Origin: Lachnospiraceae bacterium
Lineage (GTDB): Bacteria > Bacillota > Clostridia > Lachnospirales > Lachnospiraceae
Reading direction: 5' to 3'
Length of the DNA: 64,000 bases
NCBI GenBank assembly: GCA_016286035.1
Contig: JAEERY010000080.1
Coordinates: 1 to 64,000 of the forward strand
Shown one piece after another: positions 42,297-53,070 of this stretch. The first letter of the stretch is position 1. Each line of letters opens with the position of its first letter. The notes under the pieces were generated by a model. It was not told the origin of the DNA. It saw nothing but the letters and a program-made list of their open reading frames with translations, and searched no databases. The position numbers and the translations under genes are program-made.

Positions 42297-43188
42297 TTCG
42301 TTTTTTTATACGATTAAGCAGGGTATAAAGAATATATTCCGCAACGCCGTTTTCTCACTGGCTTCAATAGCCACGATCGCGTCCTGCTTACTTTTGTTTG
42401 GCGTGTTCTATGCGATAATCGCCAATTTCCAAAACATAGTAAAAACAGCCGAAGAAGGCGTTGCTGTTACTGTGTTTTTCACTGAAGAAGTCTGTGAAGA
42501 CGATGCGCGCATGAAGGAGATCGGAGATCTGATAAGTGCCAGAAGTGAAGTCAGCAAGGTTGTGTTTGTATCGGCTGATCAGGCATGGGAAGAGTTCAAG
42601 GTCGATTATCTTGGAGAGTACGCGGAAGGATTTACAGAGAACCCTCTTGCAGGAAGTGCAAACTACCAGATATATCTGAGAGATATATCGCAGCAGGACA
42701 GTCTGGTATCTTATCTTCAGACAATGAACGGGATAAGAGAAGTCAATTATTCAAAGGTGACGGCTGATGCATTAAGTGGTGTCAACAACATGGTCAGCTA
42801 TGTGTCAATAGGTATAATCGGAATACTGCTTGCGGTATCAATCTTCCTTATAAGCAACACCGTTATGATCGGTATCTCCATAAGGAAGGAAGAGATCGGC
42901 ATCATGAAATATATAGGAGCGACCGATTTCTTTGTAAGAGCACCATTTGTTGTTGAATGTCTTATCATAGGTCTTATCGGTGCAGCTATACCGCTTGGTA
43001 TAATAAATATTGTTTATGATAAAGTGCTTACGCTCGTAACCCAGCGTTTCGAAGTATTAAACAGCATTTTAAGATTCCTTCCAATACAGACTATCAACAA
43101 GACACTTATCCCGATATCTCTGGGAATAGGTGCCGGTATAGGTTTACTGGGAAGTATCATAACCGTAAGGAAGCATTTGAAGGTGTAA
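42286..43188 (+). CDS. ftsX: Cell division membrane protein FtsX
   Basis: A 300-residue protein with the FtsX layout: a cytosolic start (SFFYTIKQGIKNIFRNAVFSLASIATI), one membrane segment, an external domain of about 120 residues (FFTEEVCEDDARMKEIGDLI...VKAAFD-like), and three closing membrane segments. The pair FtsEX sets the activity of a coiled-coil wall hydrolase such as EnvC or CwlO. The next gene encodes just such a coiled-coil M23 protein. ATG 42286 overlaps the end of ftsE. Confidence 0.95.
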   Translation: MRISSFFYTIKQGIKNIFRNAVFSLASIATIASCLLLFGVFYAIIANFQNIVKTAEEGVAVTVFFTEEVCEDDARMKEIGDLISARSEVSKVVFVSADQAWEEFKVDYLGEYAEGFTENPLAGSANYQIYLRDISQQDSLVSYLQTMNGIREVNYSKVTADALSGVNNMVSYVSIGIIGILLAVSIFLISNTVMIGISIRKEEIGIMKYIGATDFFVRAPFVVECLIIGLIGAAIPLGIINIVYDKVLTLVTQRFEVLNSILRFLPIQTINKTLIPISLGIGAGIGLLGSIITVRKHLKV

Positions 43189-43194
43189 CTTAAT

Positions 43195-44499
43195 ATGGTA
43201 AAAAGAAGACTGGCCGCCATTTTACTGATGGTGGCATTGTCTGTTTCGGCTGTTTTTCCTGCTGTTAGTGCCTATGCCACCGAAAGCGATGACAAAGAAG
43301 CAAGCAAAGTGGAAGCAGAAGATAAAGAGCATGATTATGAGGATACTAACAGAGCCAATAAGATCCAGGAGCTTGAAGACAGTATCAAGGAGAAACAGGA
43401 TCAGATAAAAAAGGCCGAAGAAGACAGAAAGAAGATAAAAAGTAGCATAACGGATATACAGAGCATGGTAAATGATCTTGAAAAGGAGAAGGATGATCTT
43501 TCAAATTACGTTACCAAGCTTGATGCCGACATGGAAGAGATACAGGATAAGATCGAAGAACTGACTGAACTCATATCTGAGAAAGAAGAGGAGATAGAAC
43601 AGGCTGAGGTAGATCTTAAGGAAGCTGAACAGATTCAGCTTGATCAGTACAACGCCATGAAAGCCCGTATCAAGTTTATGTATGAAAAGGGCGATTCGTA
43701 TTATCTTGAGATGCTCTTTAAAGCCAAGAGCTTCGGGGATATGGTCAATAAAGCCGATTATATAGAGCAGCTTTCGGCATATGACAAGAAAAAACTTGAA
43801 GAATACGTTGCCAACTGTGAATATGTGGAGGCATGCAAGCTTTCGCTTGAGTCGGAAAAACAGACACTGGATGAAGCAAAAGCCCAGGTGGAAGAAGAGG
43901 AAGCAAATCTTGACAAGCTCATCACTGACAAGAAGAATGAGATCAATGCAAAGTCCTACGATATATCCAATAAGGAACAGGCTATCAAAGAATATGAAGC
44001 GGATCTTGCCGAGCAGACGGCTGTAATCCAGGCTTTGGAAGCAGCGGTTACCGCGCAGAAGAAAAAGCTTCTTGAAGAAGAAGGAAACCTGATAAGCTAT
44101 GATGGCGGTATGTTCGCATGGCCTGCACCGAAGTATACAAGGATCTCCGATGACTACGGATGGAGAACGCATCCAATATTAGGAGTTCAGCAGTTCCATA
44201 ACGGTGTGGATATGGCAGCACCCGCAGGTTCACCCATAGTATGCGCTTATGACGGAGAAGTGGTTGCGGCGGCATATTCATCCACAATGGGTAATTACAT
44301 CATGGTAAACCATGGTGACGATCTTTATACCATTTACATGCATGCATCTGCTGTATATGTTTCTACGGGAGAAAAGGTGGTAAGAGGTGAAAAGATCGGT
44401 GCAGTCGGATCAACGGGAAGATCAACGGGAAATCATTTGCATTTCAGCGTAAGAAAGAACGGAGATTATGTGAGTCCCTGGAGTTATCTGGGTAAATAG
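43195..44499 (+). CDS. Coiled-coil M23 peptidase, likely FtsEX-controlled wall hydrolase
   Basis: A 434-residue secreted protein. It has a signal peptide (to about residue 28, VFPAVSAYA), two long coiled-coil arms (about residues 45-140 and 200-285; very rich in E, K and Q), and a C-terminal M23 LytM domain with HNGVDMAAPAGSPI and the zinc-site HLHFSVRK. This is the EnvC/PcsB-like architecture of hydrolases activated by FtsEX, whose genes are immediately upstream. All zinc residues appear present, so unlike EnvC it should be an active DD- or DL-endopeptidase. Confidence 0.92.
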   Translation: MVKRRLAAILLMVALSVSAVFPAVSAYATESDDKEASKVEAEDKEHDYEDTNRANKIQELEDSIKEKQDQIKKAEEDRKKIKSSITDIQSMVNDLEKEKDDLSNYVTKLDADMEEIQDKIEELTELISEKEEEIEQAEVDLKEAEQIQLDQYNAMKARIKFMYEKGDSYYLEMLFKAKSFGDMVNKADYIEQLSAYDKKKLEEYVANCEYVEACKLSLESEKQTLDEAKAQVEEEEANLDKLITDKKNEINAKSYDISNKEQAIKEYEADLAEQTAVIQALEAAVTAQKKKLLEEEGNLISYDGGMFAWPAPKYTRISDDYGWRTHPILGVQQFHNGVDMAAPAGSPIVCAYDGEVVAAAYSSTMGNYIMVNHGDDLYTIYMHASAVYVSTGEKVVRGEKIGAVGSTGRSTGNHLHFSVRKNGDYVSPWSYLGK

Positions 44500-44517
44500 T
44501 TACGAAGGTGGCAAAAT

Positions 44518-45843
44518 TTGGATATGAGTGAAGAAATAAGAGAAGATGAAACGGTGACGGAGGAGATGATACAGTCTGCCGTTACTGATACAGCAAAAAC
44601 AGACAAGGAACAAAAGAAAAAAGAAAGACGTAAATTCTGGCTTGGTTTCTGTTTTGGTGTCATAGGAGTACTGATAGCGACTGTTCTATTTACAATGGCT
44701 TCGTATCTGTACTATAAGAATAAAGCGGATTATTCGGAAGAAGTTAAGGTTGATACTCAAAAGACCTCCGAGTCGGTGGTAAATTCCACGACAACATCCA
44801 AGATAAAGATGATCGAGCGTCTGATAAAAAAGAATTATTACAAGGATGTGGATGAGGAGACGCTGGCTGACGGTATATACAGAGGAATGCTGGATTCATT
44901 GGGAGATCCGTATTCAGAGTATTATTCTGCTGAGGATCTTAAGGAAGTAAGAGAGAGCACCGAAGGTATCTACTATGGAATAGGTGCATATGTGTCTCTT
45001 GACAATGAACTTAAACTGGCGGTTATCTCGGGAATCATATCAGGAACTCCCGCAGAGGAAGCCGGATTACAGGAAGGCGATCTCATATATAAGGTTGATG
45101 GTCAGGACGTTACGGGAATGACCACGTCTGAAGTTGTTACTCTGATAAGAGGCGAGGAATTCACAACCGTGAATCTTACTCTCATAAGGGACGGAGAGAC
45201 TGTTGAATATACGGTTGAACGTCGAAAGGTCGAATCACCTACTGTTGATTATGAGATGCTGGAGGATAACATCGGATATATACAGATAACAGAGTTTGAT
45301 GATGTTACGACGGATCAGTTTACCGAAGCCATGGCTGTTCTCAAGGGACAGGGAATGCAGGCGCTTATCCTCGATCTCAGATCTAACGGCGGCGGAAACC
45401 TGTCTACATGCATAGATATCGCAAATCAGCTACTTCCCAAGGGACTGATAGTTTACACTGAAGACAAATACGGTAACAGAGAAGAGTATAACTGTGACGG
45501 TAAACACGAGTTTGACAAGCCTATGGTAGTTTTGGTCAACGGTTATTCTGCAAGTGCATCAGAGATCCTTACCGGTGCGATAAAAGATCACGGTATTGGT
45601 ACGATAATGGGAACGACCACTTACGGAAAGGGTATCGTGCAGCAGATCATGTCTTTAAAAGACGGAACAGCTGTTAAGATGACTATCAGTAAGTACTATA
45701 CACCTAAGGGAAATTATATCCATGATATAGGCATAGAGCCTGATATCGAAGTCGAATTTGACTCTGAAGCATATAAAGAGGACAAGACCGACAACCAGCT
45801 TGATGCTGCTAAAGAACAGATAAAAAAGATGATGAAAGATTGA
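44518..45843 (+). CDS. C-terminal processing protease, S41 family
   Basis: A 441-residue membrane-anchored protease. TTG 44518 has GAAGGTGG at good spacing; ATG 44524 is the alternative. A cytosolic tail (about 40 residues) and one membrane segment (about 42-64) precede a PDZ domain (GIGAYVSLDNELKLAVISG...EEAGLQEGDLIYKVDG). The S41 catalytic domain has the serine in GYSASASEI and the lysine in TYGKGIVQ. Such CtpA/B-type proteases trim wall hydrolases and their regulators. Placement after ftsEX and the M23 gene suggests that role here. Confidence 0.93.
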   Translation: MDMSEEIREDETVTEEMIQSAVTDTAKTDKEQKKKERRKFWLGFCFGVIGVLIATVLFTMASYLYYKNKADYSEEVKVDTQKTSESVVNSTTTSKIKMIERLIKKNYYKDVDEETLADGIYRGMLDSLGDPYSEYYSAEDLKEVRESTEGIYYGIGAYVSLDNELKLAVISGIISGTPAEEAGLQEGDLIYKVDGQDVTGMTTSEVVTLIRGEEFTTVNLTLIRDGETVEYTVERRKVESPTVDYEMLEDNIGYIQITEFDDVTTDQFTEAMAVLKGQGMQALILDLRSNGGGNLSTCIDIANQLLPKGLIVYTEDKYGNREEYNCDGKHEFDKPMVVLVNGYSASASEILTGAIKDHGIGTIMGTTTYGKGIVQQIMSLKDGTAVKMTISKYYTPKGNYIHDIGIEPDIEVEFDSEAYKEDKTDNQLDAAKEQIKKMMKD

Positions 45844-45847
45844 CCTA

Positions 45848-45876
45848 TTGACATAGTAGGTGAATGGTGTTATGAT
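45848..45876 (+). promoter_or_regulatory. Promoter of cysK
   Basis: A perfect TTGACA (45848-45853), a 17-base spacer and TATGAT (45871-45876), starting only 4 bases after the S41 stop. CCTA...TAGG arms (about 45844-45860) flank the -35 box and could be part of an operator, for instance for an Rrf2-type cysteine regulator; that part is speculative. Confidence 0.8.
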
Positions 45877-45917
45877 ACCAACAGTTAATCTATTAAATGC
45901 TAACGGAGGAGAGTATC

Positions 45918-46850
45918 ATGGCAAATATTTACAAAGGAACACTTGGACTTGTTGGAAACACCCCACTTGTTGAGGTTATCAACATAGAAAAAGAATTACA
46001 GTTAAAGGCAACCGTACTTGTTAAACTTGAGTATTTCAATCCCGCAGGCAGCGTTAAGGACAGGATCGCAAAAGCGATGATCGAAGATGCTGAAGCAAAA
46101 GGACTTTTGAAGGAAGGTTCTGTTATAATAGAGCCTACTTCAGGTAATACAGGTATCGGTCTTGCTTCAATAGCTGCTGCAAAGGGATATCGCATCATAC
46201 TTACAATGCCTGAGACCATGAGTGTTGAGAGAAGAAGTATTCTTAAAGCTTATGGCGCAGAGATAGTTCTGACAGAGGGAGCAAAGGGAATGAAGGGAGC
46301 CATTGCCAAGGCTGAAGAACTCGCAAAGGAGATCCCTGATTCATTTATCCCCGGACAGTTTGTAAATCCTGCAAATCCCGCTATTCACAAAGCAACAACC
46401 GGTCCAGAGATCTGGAAGGACACCGACGGAAAGATCGATATATTTATTGCAGGTGTAGGTACTGGCGGAACTGTAACAGGTACAGGCGAATACTTAAAAG
46501 AACAGAACCCAGATATAAAGGTTGTAGCTCTTGAGCCTGCCGATTCACCAGTGCTTTCAGAAGGAAGAAGCGGTGCTCACAAGATTCAGGGTATCGGTGC
46601 CGGTTTCGTTCCGGATGTTTTAAATACAAGCGTATATGACGAGATATTCAAGGCACCCAATGAGAATGCGTTCGAGACAGCGAAGCTTCTTGCAAAGAAG
46701 GAAGGAATCTCTGTAGGCATATCTTCAGGAGCAGCACTCTATGCGGCTTTGGAGTACGCTAAGAAAAAAGAGAATGAGGGCAAGGTTATAGTAGCTCTTC
46801 TTCCTGACAGCGGAGACAGATATTATTCAACAGCTTTATTCGCAGAATAA
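45918..46850 (+). CDS. cysK: Cysteine synthase A
   Basis: A 310-residue O-acetylserine sulfhydrylase (O-acetylserine + sulfide to cysteine). The PLP lysine is in [11 protein letters not shown], the substrate loop in [12 protein letters not shown], the phosphate cup in [15 protein letters not shown], and the end region carries [21 protein letters not shown] before ATG 45918 fixes the start; the upstream in-frame ATG 45897 is not used. It has its own strong promoter and terminator. It supplies cysteine, also the sulfur donor for the desulfurase/ThiI pair. Confidence 0.96.
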   Translation: MANIYKGTLGLVGNTPLVEVINIEKELQLKATVLVKLEYFNPAGSVKDRIAKAMIEDAEAKGLLKEGSVIIEPTSGNTGIGLASIAAAKGYRIILTMPETMSVERRSILKAYGAEIVLTEGAKGMKGAIAKAEELAKEIPDSFIPGQFVNPANPAIHKATTGPEIWKDTDGKIDIFIAGVGTGGTVTGTGEYLKEQNPDIKVVALEPADSPVLSEGRSGAHKIQGIGAGFVPDVLNTSVYDEIFKAPNENAFETAKLLAKKEGISVGISSGAALYAALEYAKKKENEGKVIVALLPDSGDRYYSTALFAE

Positions 46851-46897
46851 AGAACAAAACACAAACAAATGTTCTAAAAAACATAGACAGAAATATA

Positions 46898-46936
46898 AAA
46901 GAATGGTACACTACAAAAAAGGTGTATCATTCTTTT
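46898..46936 (+). terminator. Terminator of cysK
   Basis: AAAGAATGGTACAC (46898-46911) pairs with GTGTATCATTCTTT (46922-46935), with one mismatch and a loop of ten bases, followed by a short T-rich end. Confidence 0.8.
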
Positions 46937-46968
46937 GTTATATGAAAGAATTCTGTATTGTTATATGA
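46935..46968 (+). repeat. 11-bp direct repeat before uvrB
   Basis: TTGTTATATGA occurs at 46935-46945 and 46958-46968, a 23-base period, in the uvrB upstream region. It might contain -35 and -10 elements or a regulator site. No LexA-type box (CGAAC-N4-GTTCG) is visible. Confidence 0.45.
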
Positions 46969-46983
46969 GGTTTTCTTGCAAAG

Positions 46984-48966
46984 ATGGACTTTAAACTGCA
47001 CTCTGAATATCAACCGACAGGTGATCAGCCGCAGGCAATAAAAGAGCTGGTGGACGGCTTCAAAGCAGGTAATCAGTTTCAGACACTTCTGGGGGTAACA
47101 GGCTCTGGTAAGACATTTACGATGGCAAATGTTATTGCAGCACTGAATAAGCCTACCCTCATTATTTCCCATAACAAGACCCTTGCCGGACAGCTGTATG
47201 GAGAGATGAAAGAATTCTTTCCCGAAAATGCGGTGGAGTATTTCGTATCTTACTATGATTATTATCAGCCCGAAGCGTATGTGCCTTCGTCGGATACTTA
47301 TATCGCAAAGGATTCATCGATAAACGACGAAATAGAAAAGCTTAGACTTTCGGCAACGGCATCACTTTCCGAGAGAAGAGATGTGATAGTTGTTGCATCC
47401 GTAAGCTGTATATACGGACTTGGAAGTCCCGATGAATACCACGAGATGATAGTATCTTTGCGTCCCGGTATGAATAAAGAGAGGGATGAAGTAATCCATG
47501 AACTTATAGATATACAATATGTGCGCAATGAGCTCGATATAGAAAGAGCTACATTCAGAGTAAGAGGTGACTCGTTAGAGATCTATCCTGCCCAGGGCGG
47601 AGACGATCTTATACGTGTTGAGTTTTTCGGTGATGAGATAGACAGGATAGCACTTGTTGATCCGCTTACGGGCAAGATGAAGTCTACTCTTGACCATGTA
47701 GCTATCTTCCCTGCTTCTCATTATGTCATACAGAAAGAAAAGATACTTAAGGGGTGTGACAGGATCGAACAGGAGCTAAAGGAAAGGATCAGATATTTCA
47801 AGTCAGAGGATAAGCTTATAGAAGCTCAAAGGATAGCTGAGAGAACCAATTTTGATCTTGAGATGTTAAGAGAAACAGGATTTTGCTCTGGAATAGAGAA
47901 TTATTCCGCACCGCTTAACGATCTGCCGCCCGGATCTCCACCACTTTGCCTGATGGATTATTATGACGATGATTTCCTTATCATAATAGATGAATCACAT
48001 ATTACGATACCTCAGATAGGTGGCATGTATGCGGGAGACAGATCCAGAAAAAACGTACTGGTGGATTATGGATTCAGACTTCCGTCCGCTCTTGATAATA
48101 GACCTCTCAATTTTTCTGAGTTTGAGAGCAAGATAGATCAGATGCTCTTTGTATCGGCTACTCCGAACACATATGAAGAGGAACATGAGTTGTTAAGAGC
48201 CCAGCAGATCATAAGACCGACAGGCCTGCTTGATCCCGAAGTCAGTGTAAGGCCGGTTGAGGGACAGATAGACGATCTTATAGGCGAGATAAAAAAAGAA
48301 GTAAAAGATCATAACAAGGTCCTGGTGACTACCCTGACAAAGAGGATGGCAGAAGATCTTACGGATTATCTGAAAGATGTAGGCGTGAGGGTCAGATACC
48401 TTCATGCCGACGTAGATACTCTTGAGAGAGCCCAGATCATCAGAGATATGAGACTTGATGTTTTCGATGTTCTCGTCGGTATTAATCTTTTAAGAGAAGG
48501 TTTGGATATACCGGAGATCACACTTGTGGCAATACTGGATGCGGATAAAGAAGGTTTCTTAAGATCTCAGACTTCCCTCATCCAAACAATAGGTCGTGCG
48601 GCAAGAAACAGCGACGGTCATGTGATAATGTATGCAGATGTTATGACCGATTCGATGAAGTATGCAATAGACGAGACCAACAGAAGAAGAACTCTGCAGA
48701 TGAAATACAATGAGGAGCACGGCATTACTCCTCAGACTATCAGAAAGGCAGTAAGAGATCTCATAAGCATTACAAAAGAGATCGAAAAGGAACAAGTTCA
48801 GTTTGAAAAAGATCCTGAGTCGATGAGTGATGCCGAGATAAAGAAGCTGATCGAAAAGATCGAAAAACAGATGAGAAAAGCAGCTGCGGAACTTAACTTT
48901 GAAGTAGCCGCGGAACTCAGAGATAAAATGGTCGAACTAAAAAAACAGCTCGATGACAGAAAATAG
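46984..48966 (+). CDS. uvrB: Excinuclease ABC subunit B
   Basis: A 660-residue UvrB. It has Walker A GVTGSGKT, the beta-hairpin-containing segment [22 protein letters not shown], helicase motifs such as [14 protein letters not shown] and RAARN, and a C-terminal UVR domain ([25 protein letters not shown]) that contacts UvrC and UvrA. It loads onto damage delivered by UvrA and directs incision by UvrC. uvrA follows 22 bases later; uvrC is not in the window. The start ATG 46984 is set by the conserved opening [17 protein letters not shown]; its ribosome site is weak. Confidence 0.97.
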   Translation: MDFKLHSEYQPTGDQPQAIKELVDGFKAGNQFQTLLGVTGSGKTFTMANVIAALNKPTLIISHNKTLAGQLYGEMKEFFPENAVEYFVSYYDYYQPEAYVPSSDTYIAKDSSINDEIEKLRLSATASLSERRDVIVVASVSCIYGLGSPDEYHEMIVSLRPGMNKERDEVIHELIDIQYVRNELDIERATFRVRGDSLEIYPAQGGDDLIRVEFFGDEIDRIALVDPLTGKMKSTLDHVAIFPASHYVIQKEKILKGCDRIEQELKERIRYFKSEDKLIEAQRIAERTNFDLEMLRETGFCSGIENYSAPLNDLPPGSPPLCLMDYYDDDFLIIIDESHITIPQIGGMYAGDRSRKNVLVDYGFRLPSALDNRPLNFSEFESKIDQMLFVSATPNTYEEEHELLRAQQIIRPTGLLDPEVSVRPVEGQIDDLIGEIKKEVKDHNKVLVTTLTKRMAEDLTDYLKDVGVRVRYLHADVDTLERAQIIRDMRLDVFDVLVGINLLREGLDIPEITLVAILDADKEGFLRSQTSLIQTIGRAARNSDGHVIMYADVMTDSMKYAIDETNRRRTLQMKYNEEHGITPQTIRKAVRDLISITKEIEKEQVQFEKDPESMSDAEIKKLIEKIEKQMRKAAAELNFEVAAELRDKMVELKKQLDDRK

Positions 48967-48988
48967 CATAGATATACGGAGTTATAAA

Positions 48989-51853
48989 ATGAGTACACAA
49001 CAAAAGGCAGCAAGCAGGATGTCTGCCAGACAATACATAAGCATAAGAGGGGCGTCTGAACATAATCTTAAAAACATAGATCTTGATATACCGAGAGATC
49101 AGTTTGTAGTCTTTACAGGGCTTTCGGGTTCCGGAAAGTCTTCCCTTGCGTTTGACACGATATATGCGGAAGGACAGAGAAGATATATGGAATCTATCTC
49201 CTCATATGCCAGACAGTTTCTTGGGCAGATGGAGAAGCCTCAGGTTGAAAAGATAGAAGGGCTGTCTCCGGCTATATCAATAGACCAGAAATCCACAAAC
49301 AGAAATCCGCGTTCCACAGTCGGTACAGTCACGGAGGTATATGATCATTTCAGGCTGCTGTTTGCGAGGATCGGCGTACCGCATTGTCCTAACTGCGGAA
49401 AGGTGATCGAGAGACAGACTGTCGACCAGATGGTGGACAGTATCATGAAACTTCCTGAGAAAACAAGATTCATGGTCATGGCTCCAGTGGTAAGAGGCAA
49501 GAAAGGCGAACATGCAAAGGTCATCGAAAGGGCTTCCAGGAACGGATTTGCCAGGATAAAGGTCGATGGAAACATGTATGACCTTAGCGAGGAGATAAAA
49601 CTAGACAAGAATATAAAACATACGATAGAGATAGTGGTCGATCGTCTTGCCATAAAAGAAGGTATAGAGACAAGACTTACCGATTCCGTGGAAACGGCTT
49701 TAAAGATAGCTGAGGGACTCCTTGAGATAGAGATAGTAGACGGTGATACTCTGCAGTTTTCAGAGAGCCTTGCATGCCCTGACTGCGGTGTGAGTGTTCC
49801 TGAGATAGAGCCCAGGAGTTTTTCGTTTAACAACCCGTACGGTGCATGCCCAGCCTGTCTGGGTCTTGGATATACAATGGAATTCTCACCGGAGCTTCTT
49901 ATACCTGACAGGACACTGAGTATCCATGAGGGAGCGATATCCTGTCCGGGATGGCAGTCATCAAATTCGGAAGGCAGCTTTACCTATGCGGTACTGAGTG
50001 CTCTTTCAAAGGCGTATAAGTTTTCTCTTGATACACCTTTTGAAAAACTCTCTGAGGATGTACAGGACCTTATCATATACGGAAAGAATACGAGAGAGGT
50101 AAAGGTACATTACAAGGGACAGAGAGGAGAAGGTGTATATCCCATCACCTTTGACGGACTCATAAAAAATATGATGCAGCGATACAGGGAGACAGCATCC
50201 GAGACGATGAAGCAGGAATATGAAGGCTACATGCACATATCACCCTGTGAGAGCTGCCAGGGAAAGAGACTGAGACCTGAATCTCTGGCTGTGACCATAA
50301 ACGATAAGAACATATATGAGATCACATCGATGTCCATAGGGACACTGTACGATTATCTTAATAATCTTGAACTGAGTCAGACTCAGCAGATAATAGGTAA
50401 GCAGGTGTTAAAGGAGATAAGAGCGAGAGTCGGATTCCTTATGGATGTGGGACTTGATTATCTTACTCTTTCGAGAGCTACGGCTTCACTTTCGGGAGGA
50501 GAGGCGCAGAGAATAAGGCTTGCCACTCAGATAGGATCCGGTCTGGTAGGAGTGTGCTATATACTTGATGAACCGAGTATAGGTCTTCATCAGAGAGACA
50601 ATGACAAGCTGCTGTCAACTCTTAAGCATTTGAGGGACCTTGGAAATACTCTGATAGTGGTTGAACATGACGAGGATACAATGTATGCCGCGGATTATAT
50701 CGTGGATATAGGTCCCGGAGCCGGAAGCAACGGTGGTGAGGTGGTCGCAACAGGTACAGCAAAAGAGATAATGGCCGTACCGGAATCCATAACCGGACAG
50801 TATCTTTCGGGGAAAAAGAGTATCTCTGTACCGGGCGTCAGGAGAAAACCTTCGGGCTATCTTGAGATAAAGGGTGCAAAAGAGAATAATCTTAAGGATA
50901 TAGATGTTAAGATCCCGCTTGGGATAATGACCTGTGTCACAGGAGTTTCTGGTTCGGGAAAGAGTTCTCTTATAAATGAGATACTTTATAAAAAACTGGC
51001 AAAGAAACTTAACAGAGCACGTACCATACCCGGTAAACATGCAAAGATACTTGGCATTGAACAGCTTGATAAGGTAATCAATATCGATCAGTCTCCGATA
51101 GGGAGGACTCCCAGATCAAATCCTGCCACATATACAGGAGTATTTGATCTTATAAGAGATCTGTTTGCAACAACTGCCGATGCAAAGGCTAGAGGTTATC
51201 AGAAAGGAAGGTTCAGCTTTAATGTCAAAGGCGGAAGATGTGAGGCGTGCAACGGCGACGGTATAGTAAAGATCGAGATGCATTTTTTGCCGGATGTATA
51301 TGTCCCGTGCGAGGTATGTAAAGGCAAACGTTATAACAGGGAAACTCTTGAAGTAAAGTATAAGGGAAAATCAATCTATGATGTCCTTGACATGACTGTT
51401 GAGGAGGCGGTCACATTTTTTGAGAATGTGCCGAGGATAAGCAGGATAATGCGAACTCTTTATGATGTCGGACTGGGTTATATAAAACTGGGGCAGCCTT
51501 CGACTCAGCTTTCGGGAGGCGAGGCACAGCGTATAAAACTGGCTACCGAGCTTAGCAGAAAATCGACCGGCAGAACTATATACATACTTGATGAACCCAC
51601 TACCGGGCTTCATTTTGAGGATGTATCAAAGCTTATCGAGATACTTCAGAGGCTTACCGAAGGAGGAAATACCGTTGTTGTCATTGAGCATAATCTCGAC
51701 GTAATAAAAACAGCGGATTATATAATCGACCTCGGTCCCGAAGGTGGAGACAGAGGAGGAACCGTTCTGTGTGTAGGGACTCCGGAGCAGATAGCAAAAC
51801 ATAAGGAAAGCTACACGGGGCAGTATATAAAGAAAATGCTTGAAAAGAAATAG
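48989..51853 (+). CDS. uvrA: Excinuclease ABC subunit A
   Basis: A 954-residue UvrA with two ABC ATPase modules: Walker [10 protein letters not shown] and GVSGSGKSS, two signatures ([24 protein letters not shown]), and zinc-finger cysteine sets (CPNCGKV/CPDCGVS/CPACLG in the first half; [14 protein letters not shown] in the second). CGGAG at 48976-48980 supports ATG 48989, rather than ATG 48953, which overlaps uvrB. UvrA finds DNA lesions and hands them to UvrB. The uvrB-uvrA order is usual for Firmicutes. Confidence 0.97.
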   Translation: MSTQQKAASRMSARQYISIRGASEHNLKNIDLDIPRDQFVVFTGLSGSGKSSLAFDTIYAEGQRRYMESISSYARQFLGQMEKPQVEKIEGLSPAISIDQKSTNRNPRSTVGTVTEVYDHFRLLFARIGVPHCPNCGKVIERQTVDQMVDSIMKLPEKTRFMVMAPVVRGKKGEHAKVIERASRNGFARIKVDGNMYDLSEEIKLDKNIKHTIEIVVDRLAIKEGIETRLTDSVETALKIAEGLLEIEIVDGDTLQFSESLACPDCGVSVPEIEPRSFSFNNPYGACPACLGLGYTMEFSPELLIPDRTLSIHEGAISCPGWQSSNSEGSFTYAVLSALSKAYKFSLDTPFEKLSEDVQDLIIYGKNTREVKVHYKGQRGEGVYPITFDGLIKNMMQRYRETASETMKQEYEGYMHISPCESCQGKRLRPESLAVTINDKNIYEITSMSIGTLYDYLNNLELSQTQQIIGKQVLKEIRARVGFLMDVGLDYLTLSRATASLSGGEAQRIRLATQIGSGLVGVCYILDEPSIGLHQRDNDKLLSTLKHLRDLGNTLIVVEHDEDTMYAADYIVDIGPGAGSNGGEVVATGTAKEIMAVPESITGQYLSGKKSISVPGVRRKPSGYLEIKGAKENNLKDIDVKIPLGIMTCVTGVSGSGKSSLINEILYKKLAKKLNRARTIPGKHAKILGIEQLDKVINIDQSPIGRTPRSNPATYTGVFDLIRDLFATTADAKARGYQKGRFSFNVKGGRCEACNGDGIVKIEMHFLPDVYVPCEVCKGKRYNRETLEVKYKGKSIYDVLDMTVEEAVTFFENVPRISRIMRTLYDVGLGYIKLGQPSTQLSGGEAQRIKLATELSRKSTGRTIYILDEPTTGLHFEDVSKLIEILQRLTEGGNTVVVIEHNLDVIKTADYIIDLGPEGGDRGGTVLCVGTPEQIAKHKESYTGQYIKKMLEKK

Positions 51854-51900
51854 CCTTGATCGGGTTAAGTAATCCACATATGGAACCGATAATATTTATG

Positions 51901-51950
51901 AATGCACGGATGCTAAATAAGGATATACCTTAGGTGGACGTGCATTTTTT
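51901..51950 (+). terminator. Terminator of uvrBA
   Basis: AATGCACG (51901-51908) pairs with CGTGCATT (51939-51946), followed by TTTT. An inner AAGG/CCTT stem helps close the long loop. It lies 47 bases after the uvrA stop. Confidence 0.75.
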
Positions 51951-51995
51951 CTTTGCATCCAAGTATTAAGTTTTTATGAAATTGGACAAGCCCCC

Positions 51996-52024
51996 TTTAA
52001 AATGGCTTAAAAATCATTTATAAT
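51996..52024 (+). promoter_or_regulatory. Promoter of the mreB-flg run
   Basis: TTTAAA (51996-52001), a 17-base spacer and a perfect TATAAT (52019-52024), 38 bases before ATG 52063. The -35 match is modest. Confidence 0.6.
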
Positions 52025-52062
52025 ATATCAGATTATGGATGTTTATATGAAAGGGGCCTGAC

Positions 52063-53058
52063 ATGCAGGGAACAGATATAGGTATAGATTTAGGTACAGC
52101 AAGCATACTGGTTTATCTTAAGGGCAAGGGTGTTGTTTTAAAAGAGCCATCAGTAGTTGCTTTTGATAGAGATACAAACAAGATAAAGGCCATAGGTGAA
52201 GAGGCCAGACTCATGCTGGGTAGGACACCCGGTAACATAGTAGCGGTAAGACCGCTCAGACAGGGAGTTATCTCTGATTACACGGTAACAGAGAAGATGA
52301 TGAAATATTTCATTACCAAAGCGGTTGGTCACAGAAGCTTACGTAAGCCCAAGATTGCAGTCTGTGTACCTTCAGGAGTAACTGAAGTAGAAAAGAAGGC
52401 CGTTGAAGATGCAACCTATCAGGCAGGTGCAAGAGAGGTTGCCATCATCGAGGAGCCCATAGCAGCAGCTATCGGTGCGGGTATTGATATAAGCAAGCCC
52501 TGCGGAAACATGATAGTTGATATAGGCGGTGGTACAACCGATATCGCTGTTATCTCGCTTGGCGGTACTGTTGTCAGTGATTCGATAAAGATCGCCGGTG
52601 ATAACTTTGATGAAGCGATAGTGCGTTATATGCGTCAGAAGCATAATCTTTTGATCGGTGAGCGTACTGCTGAAGATATGAAGATAAAGATCGGCTCAGC
52701 ATTCAAGAGAAGCGAGCCAATATATATGGATGTAAGAGGAAGAAACCTTGTAACCGGTCTTCCCAAGACTGTGAGAGTTTCATCCGAAGATACAGAAGAA
52801 GCATTAAGGAGCACAACGGCTCAGATAGTGGAAGCGATACACGGTATCCTTGAGAAGACACCGCCGGAACTTGCAGCGGATATAGCCGAGAGAGGTATAG
52901 TCCTTACAGGAGGCGGAAGCCTGTTAAGCGGTCTCGAAGACCTGATCTGCTCAAAGACGGGTATCACCACTATGACAGCAGAAGAACCCATGACGGCGGT
53001 TGCTATAGGTACCGGTCGTTATGTTGAGTTCCTTGCAGGTTACAGAGATACGGAGTAA
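52063..53058 (+). CDS. mbl: Rod shape-determining protein, MreB/Mbl family
   Basis: A 331-residue bacterial actin. Phosphate-1 motif GIDLGTASILVYLKGKG, phosphate-2 IVDIGGGTTDIAVISLGG and the adenosine motif LTGGGSLLSGLE are all present. It guides lateral wall synthesis at the membrane. Two flagellar rod genes follow directly, exactly as in B. subtilis mbl-flhO-flhP, which favours Mbl among the paralogues; mreC and mreD are absent here. AAAGGGG precedes ATG 52063. Confidence 0.92.
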   Translation: MQGTDIGIDLGTASILVYLKGKGVVLKEPSVVAFDRDTNKIKAIGEEARLMLGRTPGNIVAVRPLRQGVISDYTVTEKMMKYFITKAVGHRSLRKPKIAVCVPSGVTEVEKKAVEDATYQAGAREVAIIEEPIAAAIGAGIDISKPCGNMIVDIGGGTTDIAVISLGGTVVSDSIKIAGDNFDEAIVRYMRQKHNLLIGERTAEDMKIKIGSAFKRSEPIYMDVRGRNLVTGLPKTVRVSSEDTEEALRSTTAQIVEAIHGILEKTPPELAADIAERGIVLTGGGSLLSGLEDLICSKTGITTMTAEEPMTAVAIGTGRYVEFLAGYRDTE

Positions 53059-53070
53059 AAAGGAGATATC

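Noticed and set aside
43501-44172. Long - strand open frame (223 residues) opposite the M23 gene
   Set aside because: It is the shadow of a Glu/Lys-rich coiled coil, giving a Phe/Leu-rich reverse frame with no ribosome site.
46861-46984. SOS (LexA) box before uvrB
   Set aside because: No CGAAC-N4-GTTCG or close variant is present.
51992-52056. CCCCTTT/AAAGGGG inverted repeat that could hide the mreB ribosome site
   Set aside because: The left arm lies upstream of the predicted transcription start, so it would not be in the message.
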